A stretch of 64,000 bases of DNA from Rouxiella badensis. GTDB lineage: Bacteria > Pseudomonadota > Gammaproteobacteria > Enterobacterales > Enterobacteriaceae. The notes beneath the pieces were generated by a model. The model was not told where the DNA came from. It was given only the letters and a program-made list of their open reading frames with translations, and did not search any database. Positions 55,301 through 64,000 of this stretch are shown piece by piece; the stretch's first letter is position 1, and every line of letters starts with the position of its first letter. Position numbers and translations under genes: made by a program. The stretch spans positions 1-64,000 of the forward strand of contig NZ_MRWE01000003.1 of assembly GCF_002093665.1 (NCBI RefSeq). Direction: 5' to 3'.

Positions 55301-56821
55301 GCACAGCTGATTTTCGATCTGAAACAGGTGAACCCGAAGGCGATGATTTCCGTCAAACTGGTTTCCGAACCGGGCGTTGGCACCATCGCGACCGGCGTGG
55401 CGAAAGCCTATGCCGACCTGATAACCATCTCCGGCTACGACGGTGGTACGGGTGCAAGCCCGCTGACCTCGGTGAAATATGCCGGTAGCCCGTGGGAACT
55501 GGGTCTGGTTGAAACGCAGCAGGCACTGGTTGCCAACGGTCTGCGCCACAAGATCCGCCTGCAGGTTGATGGGGGTCTGAAAACTGGCGTAGACATCATT
55601 AAAGCCGCGATTCTGGGTGCCGAGAGCTTCGGCTTTGGTACTGGCCCAATGGTGGCGCTGGGTTGTAAATACCTGCGTATTTGCCACCTGAACAACTGTG
55701 CTACCGGTGTTGCCACTCAGGACGAAAAACTGCGTCGCAACCACTACCACGGTCTGCCTGAACGTGTGACGAACTACTTCAAGTTCATCACTCAGGAAAC
55801 GCGTGAGATTATGGCCGAGCTGGGAATTAGCCAGTTGGTAGACCTGATTGGTCGTACCGATCTGCTGGTTGAGCTCGACGGCTTCACCGCCAAGCAGAAC
55901 AAGCTGGACTTGTCTCCGCTGCTGGTGACTGCGACCCCGCATCCGGGCAAAGCGGTTTACTGCACCGAGAGCAACCCGTCGTTCGACAAAGGCCAGTTGA
56001 ACAAAGATATTCTGGAACAGGCTGCACCGCACATTATTGCGAAGCAGAGCAAGGCGTTCTACTTCGATATTCGCAACACCGACCGTTCCGTCGGCGCGAC
56101 CCTGTCGGGTGCCATTGCCGAGAAACACGGCGACCAGGGGATGTCGGCAGACCCAGTGCGTATTAACTTCAACGGCACCGCGGGCCAAAGCTTCGGTGTA
56201 TGGAATGCGGGCGGCGTTGAGCTGATGCTGACCGGTGACGCGAACGACTACGTGGGTAAAGGCATGGCCGGTGGCCGTATCGCAATTCGCCCTCCGATTG
56301 GTTCGGCGTATCGCAGCCACGAAGCCGTGATTGCCGGTAACACCTGTCTGTACGGCGCAACAGGCGGCAAAATGTTTGCGGCAGGCCGTGCGGGCGAGCG
56401 TTTTGCGGTGCGTAACTCCGGAGCTATTACCGTGGTTGAAGGTATCGGCGATAACGGCTGTGAATACATGACCGGCGGTATCGTCTGCGTTCTGGGCCGT
56501 ACCGGCGTTAACTTCGGCGCAGGCATGACCGGTGGTTTCGCTTACGTTCTCGACGAAGACGGCGAGTTCCGTAAACGCGTAAACCCTGAGTTGGTCGAAG
56601 TCCTTGATGTGGCAGAGTTGGCGATTCACGAAGAGCATTTGCGTGGTTTGATCACCGAACACGTACAGCTGACCGCGTCGACCCGTGGTGAAGAGATTTT
56701 GGCGAACTGGCCTCAATGGGCGCCTAAATTTGCCCTGGTAAAACCAAAGTCCAGTGATGTTAAAGCATTGTTGGGTCACCGTAGTCGTTCCGCAGCAGAG
56801 CTGCGGGTACAAGCGCAGTAA
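52349..56821 (+). CDS. gltB: Glutamate synthase (NADPH) large subunit GltB
   Basis: Alpha subunit of GOGAT, which makes two glutamates from glutamine and 2-oxoglutarate. The 1490-residue protein has an 11-residue propeptide before the nucleophile Cys12 (DNCGFGLIAHIEG) of the class II amidotransferase domain, a central domain, the FMN/2-oxoglutarate synthase domain with the glycine-rich GGRSNSGEGGEDPARYGTN (about 890) and the [3Fe-4S] motif CKYLRICHLNNCATGVATQ (about 1108), and the C-terminal GXGXG beta-helix (YGATGGKMFAAGRAGERF). Ten bases from gltD. GGGGAGG lies 8 bases ahead. Confidence 0.99.
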   Translation: MLYDASHEKDNCGFGLIAHIEGEPSHKVVRTAIHGLARMQHRGAILSDGKTGDGCGLSLQKPDRFFRMIAEERGWRLAKNYAVGMIFLNNDEERAAESRRIIEEEILNETLSVVGWRDVPTNPDVLGSIALSSMPRIEQIFINAPAGWRPRDMERRLYMARRRIEKRISESENPDKEFYVCSFSNAVNIYKGLCMPIDLPRFYLDLADLRLESAICLFHQRFSTNTVPRWPLAQPFRYLAHNGEINTITGNRQWARARAYKFKTPLIPDLQDASPFVNETGSDSSSLDNMLELFLAGGMDLLRAMRLLVPPAWQQNPDMDQDLRAFFDFNSMHMEPWDGPAGIVMSDGRYAACNLDRNGLRPARYVITKDKLITCASEVGIWDYQPDEVVEKGRVGPGELMVIDTRSGKIHHSGETDNDLKSRHPYREWMEKNVQRLVPFEDLPADQVGQRELDDTQLETYQKQFAYSSEELDQILRVLGENGQEAVGSMGDDTPFAVLSSRPRIIYDYFRQQFAQVTNPPIDPLREAHVMSLATSIGREMNVFCEAEGQAHRLSFKSPILLYSDFTQLTTLDSKYYRAETLDLTFDPAEMDMEQFVQKLCDEGERKVREGAVLLVLSDRNIAPNRLPLPAPMAVGALQYRLVEKNLRCDANIIVETASARDPHHFAVLLGFGATAVYPYLAYETLAKLVDARVIDKDYREVMLNYRNGINKGLYKIMSKMGISTIASYRCARLFEAVGLHKDLSTACFPGVVSRIGGASYSDFQQDLQNLSKRAWLKRKTLDNGGLLKYMHGGEYHAYNPDVVQSLQTAVNSGDYDDYKKYAKLVNERPASMLRDMLKITPKGEPIPVDQVEPAEGLFTRFDSAAMSIGALSPEAHESLAEAMNAIGGRSNSGEGGEDPARYGTNKVSRIKQVASGRFGVTPAYLVNADVIQIKVAQGAKPGEGGQLPGDKVTPYIAKLRYSVPGVTLISPPPHHDIYSIEDLAQLIFDLKQVNPKAMISVKLVSEPGVGTIATGVAKAYADLITISGYDGGTGASPLTSVKYAGSPWELGLVETQQALVANGLRHKIRLQVDGGLKTGVDIIKAAILGAESFGFGTGPMVALGCKYLRICHLNNCATGVATQDEKLRRNHYHGLPERVTNYFKFITQETREIMAELGISQLVDLIGRTDLLVELDGFTAKQNKLDLSPLLVTATPHPGKAVYCTESNPSFDKGQLNKDILEQAAPHIIAKQSKAFYFDIRNTDRSVGATLSGAIAEKHGDQGMSADPVRINFNGTAGQSFGVWNAGGVELMLTGDANDYVGKGMAGGRIAIRPPIGSAYRSHEAVIAGNTCLYGATGGKMFAAGRAGERFAVRNSGAITVVEGIGDNGCEYMTGGIVCVLGRTGVNFGAGMTGGFAYVLDEDGEFRKRVNPELVEVLDVAELAIHEEHLRGLITEHVQLTASTRGEEILANWPQWAPKFALVKPKSSDVKALLGHRSRSAAELRVQAQ

Positions 56822-58249
<1,428 letters not shown>

Positions 58250-58271
58250 TTTTTCAGGCAGCGTAGATGTG

Positions 58272-58302
58272 AAAAGAGACCGCATTGCGGTCTCTTTTTT
58301 TA
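58272..58302 (+). terminator. Rho-independent terminator of gltBD
   Basis: AAGAGACCGCA/TTGCGGTCTCTT stem followed by TTTTTTT, 25 bases past the gltD stop. Confidence 0.92.
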
Positions 58303-58338
58303 TGCCGCTTTTAAGCAGCAACGGCGTCGAGGAGGTGT

Positions 58339-58824
58339 TTACTTCACGACGCGCAGAGCAGGACGTCCACCGCGAGGCGGTGTCGGTGGCTCATCATCAC
58401 CGTCGTCCGCGTTGTCAGGCAGGTCGCCATCAATTACGGACATGGTCGGCTCAGGATTTTGCTCTTCCAACTCTTCAAAAACGCCTTCACCGTCGAGGCC
58501 TGGTTCAGGCTCGAACATGGTACCCGCGCCGTTTTCACGGGCGTAGATGGCCAATACTGCCGCGATAGGCACAAACACCTCACGCGGAACGCCACCAAAA
58601 CGCGCGTTAAAACGCACATCGGCATTGCCCAATTCGAGATTGCCCACTGCACGCGGTGCAATATTCAGAACAATTTGCCCATCGCGGGCAAACTCCATTG
58701 GCACGCTCACACCCGGCTGGGTCACGTCGACCACCAGATGAGGGGTCAGCTGGTTATCAAGCAACCAGTCGTAGAACGCACGCAGCAGGAAAGGACGGCG
58801 AGGAGACATGTCTGTCATCTCCAT
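58339..58824 (-). CDS. sspB: ClpXP specificity factor SspB
   Basis: Adaptor that binds ssrA-tagged proteins and delivers them to ClpXP. The 161 residues contain the folded domain RRPFLLRAFYDWLLDNQLTPHLVVDVTQPGV through VFVPIAAVLAIYARENGAGTMFEPE, a flexible acidic linker, and the C-terminal ClpX-docking tail RGGRPALRVVK. It follows sspA by 3 bases in one operon. Confidence 0.97.
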   Translation of the reverse strand: MEMTDMSPRRPFLLRAFYDWLLDNQLTPHLVVDVTQPGVSVPMEFARDGQIVLNIAPRAVGNLELGNADVRFNARFGGVPREVFVPIAAVLAIYARENGAGTMFEPEPGLDGEGVFEELEEQNPEPTMSVIDGDLPDNADDGDDEPPTPPRGGRPALRVVK

Positions 58825-58827
58825 AAC

Positions 58828-59472
58828 TTATCCCCGGGCTCCGTTCAAACGCATTTCGCGCTCAGGCTCAGTCAGAGACGCCAGGAACGCATCACGTTCG
58901 AAGACGCGAGTCATATAGCCTTTCAATTCTTTAGAGCCGCTACCGGACAGCTCAATGCCCAATTCAGGCAAACGCCACAGCAGCGGAGCCAGGTAGCAGT
59001 CGACCAGGCTGAATTCTTCGCTTTTGAAGAAAGGCATGTAAGAGAAGATTGGCGCGATAGCCAGCAGTTCTTCACGCAGTTGCTTGCGTGCTGCATCAGC
59101 TTCGGCAGCAGAACCCTGCTCGATTTGGCGCAGCAGAGAGTACCAGTCGTTTTCAATGCGGTGCATCATCAGACGGCTCTCACCACGAGCAACCGGATAA
59201 ACCGGCATCAGAGGTGGATGCGGGAAACGCTCATCAAGGTATTCCATGATGATACGAGATTCGAAAAGGGTCAGCTCACGATCGACCAGCGTAGGCACAG
59301 AGTGGTACGGGTTGAGGTCAATAAGATCCTGTGGCAGGTTACCCATTTCTACCTGCTCTATCTCGACACTTACACCTTTCTCTGCCAGTACGATACGTAC
59401 TTGATGGCTAAAAATGTCGGTCGGGCCAGAAAACAGCGTCATCACCGAACGTTTGTTGGCAGCGACAGCCAT
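58828..59472 (-). CDS. sspA: Stringent starvation protein A SspA
   Basis: RNA-polymerase-associated GST-fold protein of stationary phase and acid tolerance. From ATG 59472 (GGAGG 5-6 bases upstream) it has 214 codons' worth of the E. coli pattern MAVAANKRSVMTLFSGPTDIFSHQVRIVLAEKGV, with NPYHSVPTLVDRELTLFESRIIMEYLDERFPHPPLMP; the GST thioredoxin fold lacks a catalytic glutathione residue as in E. coli. The in-frame ATG four codons earlier is less likely. Confidence 0.97.
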   Translation of the reverse strand: MAVAANKRSVMTLFSGPTDIFSHQVRIVLAEKGVSVEIEQVEMGNLPQDLIDLNPYHSVPTLVDRELTLFESRIIMEYLDERFPHPPLMPVYPVARGESRLMMHRIENDWYSLLRQIEQGSAAEADAARKQLREELLAIAPIFSYMPFFKSEEFSLVDCYLAPLLWRLPELGIELSGSGSKELKGYMTRVFERDAFLASLTEPEREMRLNGARG

Positions 59473-59901
59473 GAAAACCTCCAAGTTTATCTAGAATTAT
59501 ACTGCGAATAGCCACTATCAGGCTGCTATCCTGAATAATCGTGCCCATCGTAGTTCGGGCACATCTCACCTGTAACCCACAGTTTCGTAGATAAGCCAAA
59601 GCGGGGAAACACAGCCAGCAAATTCAGCAAGGTTCACTGCTCGGCGAACAGGCGCAAAAGTGTGTGATAGTTTACCAGATTTTGGTCGTTCTGTGGGGAA
59701 GTACGAGACGATTTCCTATGGAAATGTGTTTCAGGGAGCAATTAGCGGGAAAAAACAACGGCTTTCAGACTTATTTTTGACATAAAAGCATAATAAAAAC
59801 TAAACAAATGACGAAAAAAAACCCGGTACAAGACCGGGTTTTTGTTGCGTTGTGCCAGGACGAAACCAAGGTTCCAGTCCACTGCCGAAGCAGCAGGCAA
59901 A
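59473..59901. other. sspA-rpsI intergenic region
   Basis: About 430 bases. It contains the rplM-rpsI terminator (59813-59846) and the sspA promoter region, for which no clear sigma-70 match was assigned. No gene seen. Confidence 0.5.
59813..59846 (-). terminator. Terminator of rplM-rpsI
   Basis: ACCCGGT-ACAAG-ACCGGGT with A tract (59814-59821) on one side and T tract on the other. On the minus strand the run after the stem is TTTTTTTT, giving a strong terminator for the ribosomal protein operon; the plus direction also has a T run. Confidence 0.88.
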
Positions 59902-60297
<396 letters not shown>

Positions 60298-60309
60298 CTA
60301 TAATCCCGA

Positions 60310-61054
<745 letters not shown>

Positions 61055-62188
61055 TTATGGCAGGTGTTCGCGGGCAAGATACTCTTCGCTCTGCATCTCC
61101 TGCAAACGCGACAGGCAGCGCTGATACTCGAACTTCAGACGCTCACCGCGATAAATCTCGAACATCGGCACTTCGGCCGAGACCACCAGTTTGACGTGAC
61201 GCTCATAGAATTCATCGACCAATGCCAGAAAACGTCGTGCGGCATTTTCTTGGTCGGCCTTCATGACCGGCACATTATGCAGAATCACGCTGTGGTACAG
61301 CCTTGAGAGCGCAATATAGTCGAGCTGGCTGCGCGCCTCTTCACACAGCGTGTGGAATTCGACGGCCAACACCCCTTCTGCCGAGGCAATCGCCTTGAGT
61401 GGACGATGATTCACCTCCAGCACCGGAGCCTGTTCACCTGGCTTACCGGCCAGCTTGCCAAACATCTGTTTCATCGGTGCGTTGAGGTCGGCCAGCGTTT
61501 GCCCGGACTCCGGCGTCAGCCACAGATTGGCCTGCGTCAAGGTGCGCAGACGATAGTCGATGCCCGCATCGACGTTCATCACGTCACAGTATTCATTGAT
61601 AAGAGCAATCGCCGGCAGGAAGCGCGCACGCTGCAAACCGTTGCGATAGAGGTTGTCCGGCGGAATGTTAGAGGTCGCCACCAGCGTGATGCCGCGGGCG
61701 AACAGCGCCTGTAGCAGCGTCGCAAGCAGCATCGCGTCGGTAATGTCCGACACGAAAAACTCGTCGAAGCACAGCACGTCCGTCTCCTGCTTGAAACGGT
61801 CGGCAATCACCTCGAGCGGGTCCGACTGCCCCTGAAGCTGGGTCAGCTCTTCGTGTACGCGCAGCATAAAGCGGTGGAAGTGCAGGCGCATTTTACGCTC
61901 GCCCGGCAAACTATGGTAGAACATGTCCATCAACCAAGTCTTGCCCCGCCCCACGCCGCCCCACATATACAGCCCCTGAACCGGACGAATGGTGCTCTTG
62001 GCAGGACTCTTCTTAAACAGACGGCCCAACCAGCCGCTACTTTCAGGCAAATCCTCTGGTTTTTTGGCGACCAATTCCTGATAAATAGCATCAAGACGGG
62101 TCACCGCCTGCTTTTGAACGTCGTCCGGCTGGAACTCTCCGGCATCAAGTGCAGTCTGATAGGAAGAAAGCGGTGTCTTTAATTGCAT
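61055..62188 (-). CDS. zapE: Cell division ATPase ZapE
   Basis: AFG1-type ATPase that acts on FtsZ rings under stress. Walker A is GGVGRGKTWLMD (about residue 76), Walker B VLCFDEFFVSD (about 140), and the sensor region TLVATSNIPPDNLYRNGLQRARFLPAI follows. From ATG 62188 it has 377 residues (E. coli 375). A TTG three codons upstream (62197) is nearer the AGGGA box but not expected by homology, so the start has slight doubt. Divergent from zapG. Confidence 0.96.
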   Translation of the reverse strand: MQLKTPLSSYQTALDAGEFQPDDVQKQAVTRLDAIYQELVAKKPEDLPESSGWLGRLFKKSPAKSTIRPVQGLYMWGGVGRGKTWLMDMFYHSLPGERKMRLHFHRFMLRVHEELTQLQGQSDPLEVIADRFKQETDVLCFDEFFVSDITDAMLLATLLQALFARGITLVATSNIPPDNLYRNGLQRARFLPAIALINEYCDVMNVDAGIDYRLRTLTQANLWLTPESGQTLADLNAPMKQMFGKLAGKPGEQAPVLEVNHRPLKAIASAEGVLAVEFHTLCEEARSQLDYIALSRLYHSVILHNVPVMKADQENAARRFLALVDEFYERHVKLVVSAEVPMFEIYRGERLKFEYQRCLSRLQEMQSEEYLAREHLP

Positions 62189-62478
62189 CGTAATCAACGT
62201 CCCTGAGAAAATATTTTCAGTGATTCATGGCGCAGATTTCATGACGTTTAACGCAGATTTTTCCACTATTTCGCGGTATTTAACGCACTTAGGGGATAAA
62301 GCGGCCCCGTTGAACGGTGCGAAAGTTGCCGCAGGATTCCACTAACGCGAGGTTAACGGTTATAGTGGTGTTCTGTTTGTCGTAAAACTTGCCATGTAAA
62401 AGTTTTGTTTAAAAGTATTGGTGAGAAAGTTACGCCAAAAAGCCCAACAGGACAACGGTGTCAATAATAGGAGTTATT

Positions 62479-62883
62479 ATGACTTGGGAGTATGCGCTCA
62501 TTGGATTAGTGGTCGGTATCGCCATCGGCGCGGTAGCGATGCGCTTTGGCAATCGTAAATTACGCGATCAGCAAGTGATGCAAAACGAGATAGACAAGAG
62601 CAAAGCAGAGCTGGAAGAGTACCGCCAGGAACTGGTTGGACACTTCGCACGCAGCGCCGAGCTTCTTGATAACATGGCGACGGACTACCGTCAGCTTTAC
62701 CAGCACATGGCGAAAAGCTCTAACAACCTGTTGCCAGACATGCCATTGCAGGACAACCCGTTCAACTACCGTCTGACCGGTTCGGAAGCCGATAACGATC
62801 AAGCTCCGGTTGAAATGCCTCGTGACTATTCCGACGGCGCATCTGGCCTGCTGCGCGGAACAGAAAGACAACGCCGTAAGTAA
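62479..62883 (+). CDS. zapG: Z-ring associated protein ZapG (YhcB)
   Basis: Small inner-membrane protein linked to cell division and envelope growth. From ATG 62479 (AGGAG 5-6 bases before) it has 134 residues: one N-terminal membrane helix (MTWEYALIGLVVGIAIGAVAMRF), a coiled-coil (about 30-60, LRDQQVMQNEIDKSKAELEEYRQEL), and a Pro-rich C-terminal part. Divergent from zapE and followed by degQ, as in E. coli. Confidence 0.95.
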   Translation: MTWEYALIGLVVGIAIGAVAMRFGNRKLRDQQVMQNEIDKSKAELEEYRQELVGHFARSAELLDNMATDYRQLYQHMAKSSNNLLPDMPLQDNPFNYRLTGSEADNDQAPVEMPRDYSDGASGLLRGTERQRRK

Positions 62884-62891
62884 TACGGTAA

Positions 62892-62924
62892 AGCCAGTGG
62901 CCTCCGTCACTGGCTCTTCTTTTG
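62892..62924 (+). terminator. Terminator between zapG and degQ
   Basis: AGCCAGTG-GCCTCCGT-CACTGGCT followed by CTTCTTTTG. Perfect 8-base stem with a modest T tract. Confidence 0.7.
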
Positions 62925-62974
62925 GCTGATCAACTGGCAGTTTCCCTCGGCATTCAATCAAGAGAGCAATCCAA

Positions 62975-64000
62975 ATGAAAAAAAAATCATTTTTACTCAG
63001 CGCAGTGGCGATTAGCCTTGGATTAAGCTTCTCCTCTTTTCAGGTCGTCAGTGCTGCCCTGCCCGTGGCGGTAGAGGGGCAACCTCTTCCGAGCCTCGCA
63101 CCGATGCTGGAAAAAGTGCTGCCGGGCGTGGTCAGCGTGCAGGTATCAGGTACTCAGCCACCCAGCGACCAGGTACCGCCCCAGTTCAAATTCTTTTTCG
63201 GCCCTGACACACCAAGCCAGAAGCAGGACGGCCAACCGTTTGAAGGCCTCGGCTCAGGCGTGATTATCGATGCCGCCAAGGGCTACGTGCTCACCAATAA
63301 CCATGTGGTCAGCAACGCCGACAAAATTACGGTACAGATTAACGATGGCCGCGAGTTCGAAGCCAAGCTCATTGGCAAGGACGAACAGTCGGACATCGCC
63401 ATCATCCAGTTAAAAGACCCTAAGAATCTGACTCAGATCCCAATGGCCGACTCCGACAAGCTGCGCGTCGGCGATTTCGCGGTCGCGGTGGGCAATCCCT
63501 TTGGTCTGGGACAGACGGTGACCTCCGGCATTATCTCTGCGCTGGGCCGCAGCGGACTTAATTTGGAAGGGCTGGAAAACTTTATTCAGACCGACGCCTC
63601 CATCAACCGCGGCAACTCCGGCGGTGCGCTGCTTAACCTGCAGGGCGAACTGGTAGGCATCAATACCGCCATCCTGTCTTCACAGGGCGGCAGCATGGGG
63701 ATTGGCTTTGCTATCCCTATCAACATGGCCAAAAACCTTAGCAAGCAGCTGATTGAGACCGGACAGGTCAAGCGAGGTCTTCTGGGTATTCGCGGCAGCG
63801 AAATGACCGCCGACCTCGCCAAGGCGTTCAACCTCGACAGTCAGCGCGGTGCCTTCGTCAATGAAGTCCTGCCCGAGTCTGGAGCCGCCAAGGCTGGCAT
63901 CAAGTCCGGTGACGTTATTATCACCCTCGACGGCCAGCCGCTCAGCAGCTTCGCCGAATTACGCGCTAAGGTGGGTAGCGAAGGGCCGGGCATAGTGGTC
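62975..64000 (+). CDS. degQ: Periplasmic serine endoprotease DegQ, cut by window end
   Basis: First 342 codons of an HtrA-family protease; the 3' part lies beyond the window. Signal peptide about 1-27 (MKKKSFLLSAVAISLG..., ending VVSA). The catalytic triad is H110 (TNNHVV), D140 (QSDIAI) and S215 (GNSGGA). PDZ1 begins around residue 258 (KRGLLGIRGSEMT). It is called DegQ rather than DegP because it follows zapG, and has a short LA loop (PPSDQVPPQFKFFFGPDTPSQ) as in DegQ. degS would be expected just outside. Confidence 0.95.
   Translation, partial: MKKKSFLLSAVAISLGLSFSSFQVVSAALPVAVEGQPLPSLAPMLEKVLPGVVSVQVSGTQPPSDQVPPQFKFFFGPDTPSQKQDGQPFEGLGSGVIIDAAKGYVLTNNHVVSNADKITVQINDGREFEAKLIGKDEQSDIAIIQLKDPKNLTQIPMADSDKLRVGDFAVAVGNPFGLGQTVTSGIISALGRSGLNLEGLENFIQTDASINRGNSGGALLNLQGELVGINTAILSSQGGSMGIGFAIPINMAKNLSKQLIETGQVKRGLLGIRGSEMTADLAKAFNLDSQRGAFVNEVLPESGAAKAGIKSGDVIITLDGQPLSSFAELRAKVGSEGPGIVV

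Overview
The window is a chromosomal segment of a gammaproteobacterium of the order Enterobacterales. Gene content and local order match Escherichia coli block by block (lptGF/pepA/holC/valS/yjgM/rraB/argI/pyrBI/ridA; ygjV/uxaAC/exuTR/yqjA-mzrA-yqjCDEK-yqjF-yqjG-yhaJK; rnpB-rsmI-lpoA-yraN-diaA-dolP; mtgA-arcZ-arcB-gltBD-sspBA-rpsI-rplM-zapE-zapG-degQ). The blocks are joined differently from E. coli, and several accessory loci are added. This pattern suggests a Yersiniaceae-type genus (Rahnella/Ewingella/Rouxiella/Serratia group), but the species cannot be fixed from the sequence alone.

Layout. 0.3-4.5 kb: trehalose synthesis (otsBA) next to cytosolic trehalase (treF); both units carry the same sigma-S-like -10 element. 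4.6-9.1 kb: accessory stretch with a GH20 beta-hexosaminidase, a decayed IS3-type transposase relic beside tRNA-Leu(CAA) (leuX, a classical island integration site) and a diverged porin. 9.7-18.3 kb: ampH, the LPS-export permease genes lptGF, divergent pepA, then holC and valS. 18.4-24.9 kb: acetyltransferase yjgM, rraB, ArgR-controlled argI, an inserted GH13_18 sugar phosphorylase, the pyrL-pyrBI attenuator operon and ridA. 25.1-29.1 kb: a tight four-gene operon (circularly permuted ATP-grasp, alpha-E protein, transglutaminase-like protease, Anbu proteasome-type peptidase) behind a sequence matching a sigma-54 promoter with NtrC-like sites; this is the most interesting locus. 29.2-35.5 kb: ygjV and the hexuronate genes uxaA, uxaC, exuT and exuR with CRP-like sites. 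35.8-42.2 kb: envelope and stress genes yqjA to yhaK.

42.3-48.2 kb: RNase P RNA on the minus strand, rsmI, the peptidoglycan regulator lpoA, yraN, diaA, dolP and mtgA. 48.2-52.3 kb: the ArcZ small RNA antisense to the arcB 3' end, arcB, and long non-coding stretches where E. coli carries elbB and yhcC. 52.3-58.2 kb: glutamate synthase gltBD. 58.3-64.0 kb: sspBA, ribosomal proteins S9/L13, zapE, zapG and the first 342 codons of degQ, cut by the window edge.

Nitrogen is a recurring theme: gltBD, pyrBI, argI and the putatively NtrC-controlled Anbu operon. So are compatible solutes and stress, through otsBA/treF and the glucosylglycerate/sucrose-phosphorylase relative. All functions are by recognition of family motifs and synteny; no database search was run.
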